Shown here piece after piece: positions 7,153 through 8,322 of a DNA stretch of 8,322 bases (within the stretch, counting starts at the first letter, position 1; every line of letters starts with the position of its first letter). The position numbers and the translations under genes were made by a program. The stretch lies in assembly GCA_021844725.1 (NCBI GenBank), contig JAKBSX010000088.1, positions 1-8,322 on the forward strand, in the 5' to 3' direction. The stretch is from Actinomycetes bacterium (GTDB taxonomy: Bacteria; Actinomycetota; Acidimicrobiia; Acidimicrobiales; Acidimicrobiaceae). A model generated the notes under the pieces. It did no database searches, was not told where the DNA came from, and saw only the letters and a program-made list of their open reading frames with translations.

Positions 7153-7162
7153 AATCTATATT
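7153..7162 (-). promoter_or_regulatory. TATA-like box for the DUF2079 gene
   Basis: AATATAGATT on the minus strand is centred about 41 bases before the GTG start, predicting a leader of roughly 15 bases. The alternative is the near-symmetrical TATA at 7188-7195 read in this direction, which would give a leader of about 50 bases. Confidence 0.33.
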
Positions 7163-7187
7163 CCTTTTTAGGCAATTCATAATGTGA

Positions 7188-7195
7188 TATATAAT
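7188..7195 (+). promoter_or_regulatory. TATA box of the polysaccharide pyruvyl transferase gene
   Basis: TATATAAT is a strong archaeal box A. A transcription start about 26 bases downstream falls near 7217, leaving a leader of only about 7 bases before ATG 7225. This placement excludes the in-frame ATG at 7204, which would lie upstream of the transcript, and so decides the start. The core is nearly symmetrical and could also serve the divergent DUF2079 gene. Confidence 0.55.
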
Positions 7196-7224
7196 CTATT
7201 TGAATGGGTTTACAAGTGGAGAAG

Positions 7225-8322
7225 ATGGCATTAAAGATCGTTCTGGCCAATATATGGTCTGACAAAAACCTCGGTGATCATTTCATTGCCAGAGGTATCG
7301 CTCAGATGATAACAGATACTGGCATCGACATTGTAATAGAAGGAATGAGCATGTTTGGGCCCAACGAAGCCATCGCTCTATCCTCAGAGTACCACCTGTT
7401 GGGCAACATTCTCTCAAAAATAAATGCTAATCCGATCAGAAGCTCAATCTACGACGGGACCAAAGAAGATAAGCTATGGAAAGTGAAACAAGTAATTTCT
7501 GTCTTTTCTGCCTATTTCTTATTGTTGCCCGGACCTTTCAATCTCCATAGGAATAATAGTCAAACGACTAATTCGTCAAACCTGTTGAAAGAGGCTAATT
7601 TACTGATATATACAGGTGGAAACTACCTTACTACTAAGTATGGCCCGAAACAGTTATTTGAACTCCTCAGACTACTTTATCCAGCGTTTGCCATGGCGCG
7701 TGGTCAGAAGCATTACATTCTTCTTGGTGAAAGCATTTTCGGTCTTGATTCCCACGTCTCTCGCAAGTTGCTCAAGAAAGCATTGGGCGGATCAGATTTA
7801 CTAGTTGTCAGAGAAGAAGACTCTATGATTTACTTGGAGAAAAACAAGCTCTACGACAATCCAATATGCCTTCCGGACATGGCAATTTACTTAGGACGCA
7901 CGATCAAAATTGACCAAGCAAAGTTGGAATCTAAACTGTTTCCGATTCTAGGGGTGTCTGTTAGGCCCTGGAATTTCTGGAACGAAGCAGATCAGTCAGC
8001 CAGAGAAGAACGTTTCAGAAGCGAATTGGTCGATGCGCTAGTTAGATTCTCAACCCGAAGGAATGCAAAGATCATTCTAGTTCCATGGACTGTCGGCCCT
8101 ATGTCTGGTGAGGACGATAGGAAAGAAACCGATAAAGTGTATAGTAAGTTGATTTCTGCTGGTCTAAGTAGCGAAAAAGTGGAAATCGCTAGGCATCCAA
8201 GCAATCTGGAAGAATTTGTAGAATTATACTCCCAATTCGATGCAAATCTATCAGTAAGATTGCACAGCGCGATCATGGCATCACTCCTGGGCATACCATC
8301 AGTAATGGTGGAGTACCAGGGA
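7225..8322 (+). CDS. Polysaccharide pyruvyl transferase family protein (3' end outside window)
   Basis: An open frame of 366 codons reaches the window edge without a stop. The family (CsaB/WcaK-like, GT-B-type fold) moves a pyruvyl group from phosphoenolpyruvate onto a sugar to form a ketal, giving surface polysaccharides a negative charge. Motifs appear in order: NLGDHFIARGIAQMI (15-29), the N-x-G-D loop; LLIYTGGNYLTTKYG (125-139), the glycine-rich segment; ILLGESIFGLD (163-173 region), matching the family's G-Q-S-I-G-P; LLVVREEDSMIYL (192-204); LPDMAIYLG (216-224), the D-x-A motif; LGVSVRPW; and the C-terminal SVRLHSAIMASLLGIP (343-358). The last is the R-L-H-x-x-x-x-A signature, with Arg345 and His347. 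About 20-40 residues probably remain. ATG 7225 is chosen because of the TATA spacing; GGAG (7218-7221) is too close to be a normal ribosome site. The gene diverges from the DUF2079 gene, and the acceptor glycan is unknown. Confidence 0.87.
   Translation, partial: MALKIVLANIWSDKNLGDHFIARGIAQMITDTGIDIVIEGMSMFGPNEAIALSSEYHLLGNILSKINANPIRSSIYDGTKEDKLWKVKQVISVFSAYFLLLPGPFNLHRNNSQTTNSSNLLKEANLLIYTGGNYLTTKYGPKQLFELLRLLYPAFAMARGQKHYILLGESIFGLDSHVSRKLLKKALGGSDLLVVREEDSMIYLEKNKLYDNPICLPDMAIYLGRTIKIDQAKLESKLFPILGVSVRPWNFWNEADQSAREERFRSELVDALVRFSTRRNAKIILVPWTVGPMSGEDDRKETDKVYSKLISAGLSSEKVEIARHPSNLEEFVELYSQFDANLSVRLHSAIMASLLGIPSVMVEYQG

Noticed and set aside
7204..7224. Earlier ATG (7204) or GTG (7216) as the start of the pyruvyl transferase
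   Set aside because: ATG 7204 lies only about 12 bases from the TATA box and so upstream of the expected transcript start, and the family's first strand begins right after ATG 7225.
7050..7265. Minus-strand 71-codon open frame spanning the divergent intergenic region
   Set aside because: It overlaps both gene starts in another frame, covers the putative promoters and has no recognisable features.
7992..8294. Minus-strand 100-codon open frame
   Set aside because: Antisense to the pyruvyl transferase region with its conserved R-L-H motif.
1..8322. CRISPR array, tRNA or rRNA genes
   Set aside because: No regularly spaced repeats, T-loop-like GTTCRANTC in a cloverleaf context, or conserved rRNA segments were found on either strand.

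Overview
The window looks archaeal, most plausibly an acidophilic Thermoplasmata-type genome, though this is inference. AT-rich TATA-like boxes sit about 26-40 bases ahead of several starts, implying very short or absent 5' leaders. Arginine is often AGA/AGG. The large membrane protein belongs to DUF2079, a family common in Thermoplasmata and Sulfolobales, and has an outward domain dense in N-glycosylation sequons. No rRNA, tRNA or CRISPR array is visible.

Left third (1 to about 2075): accessory, decayed DNA. Positions 368-766 encode the C-terminal part of an aspartate/glutamate racemase-family protein with no N-terminal half, and a possible degenerate piece of the same gene lies upstream. 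About 20 bases past its stop is an IS630-family insertion sequence (790-1919). Its ends are well preserved: imperfect terminal inverted repeats, a TA duplication and a CTAG target. Its transposase is dead, with two frameshifts and a lost catalytic glutamate.

Middle (2076-4933): two GT-B type glycosyltransferase genes, both on the minus strand. They are separated by about 510 bases that hold the eroded C-terminal end of a DDE integrase-type transposase (IS3/IS481-like).

Right (5062-8322): a 684-residue DUF2079 multipass membrane protein on the minus strand with a beta-rich exterior domain. It diverges from a plus-strand polysaccharide pyruvyl transferase that is intact through 366 codons and runs off the window. 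The shared intergenic region carries TATA-like boxes for both directions.

Taken together, the intact genes look like part of a cell-surface glycan locus. The two soluble glycosyltransferases would extend a glycan on the cytoplasmic side, the pyruvyl transferase would add acidic pyruvyl ketal groups, and the DUF2079 protein would act at or outside the membrane, possibly as a GT-C type transferase. No single gene is of an unknown kind. The points most worth checking are the DUF2079 exterior domain, the archaeal pyruvylation enzyme, and the insertion-sequence traffic that has scarred the locus edge and the gap between the glycosyltransferases.
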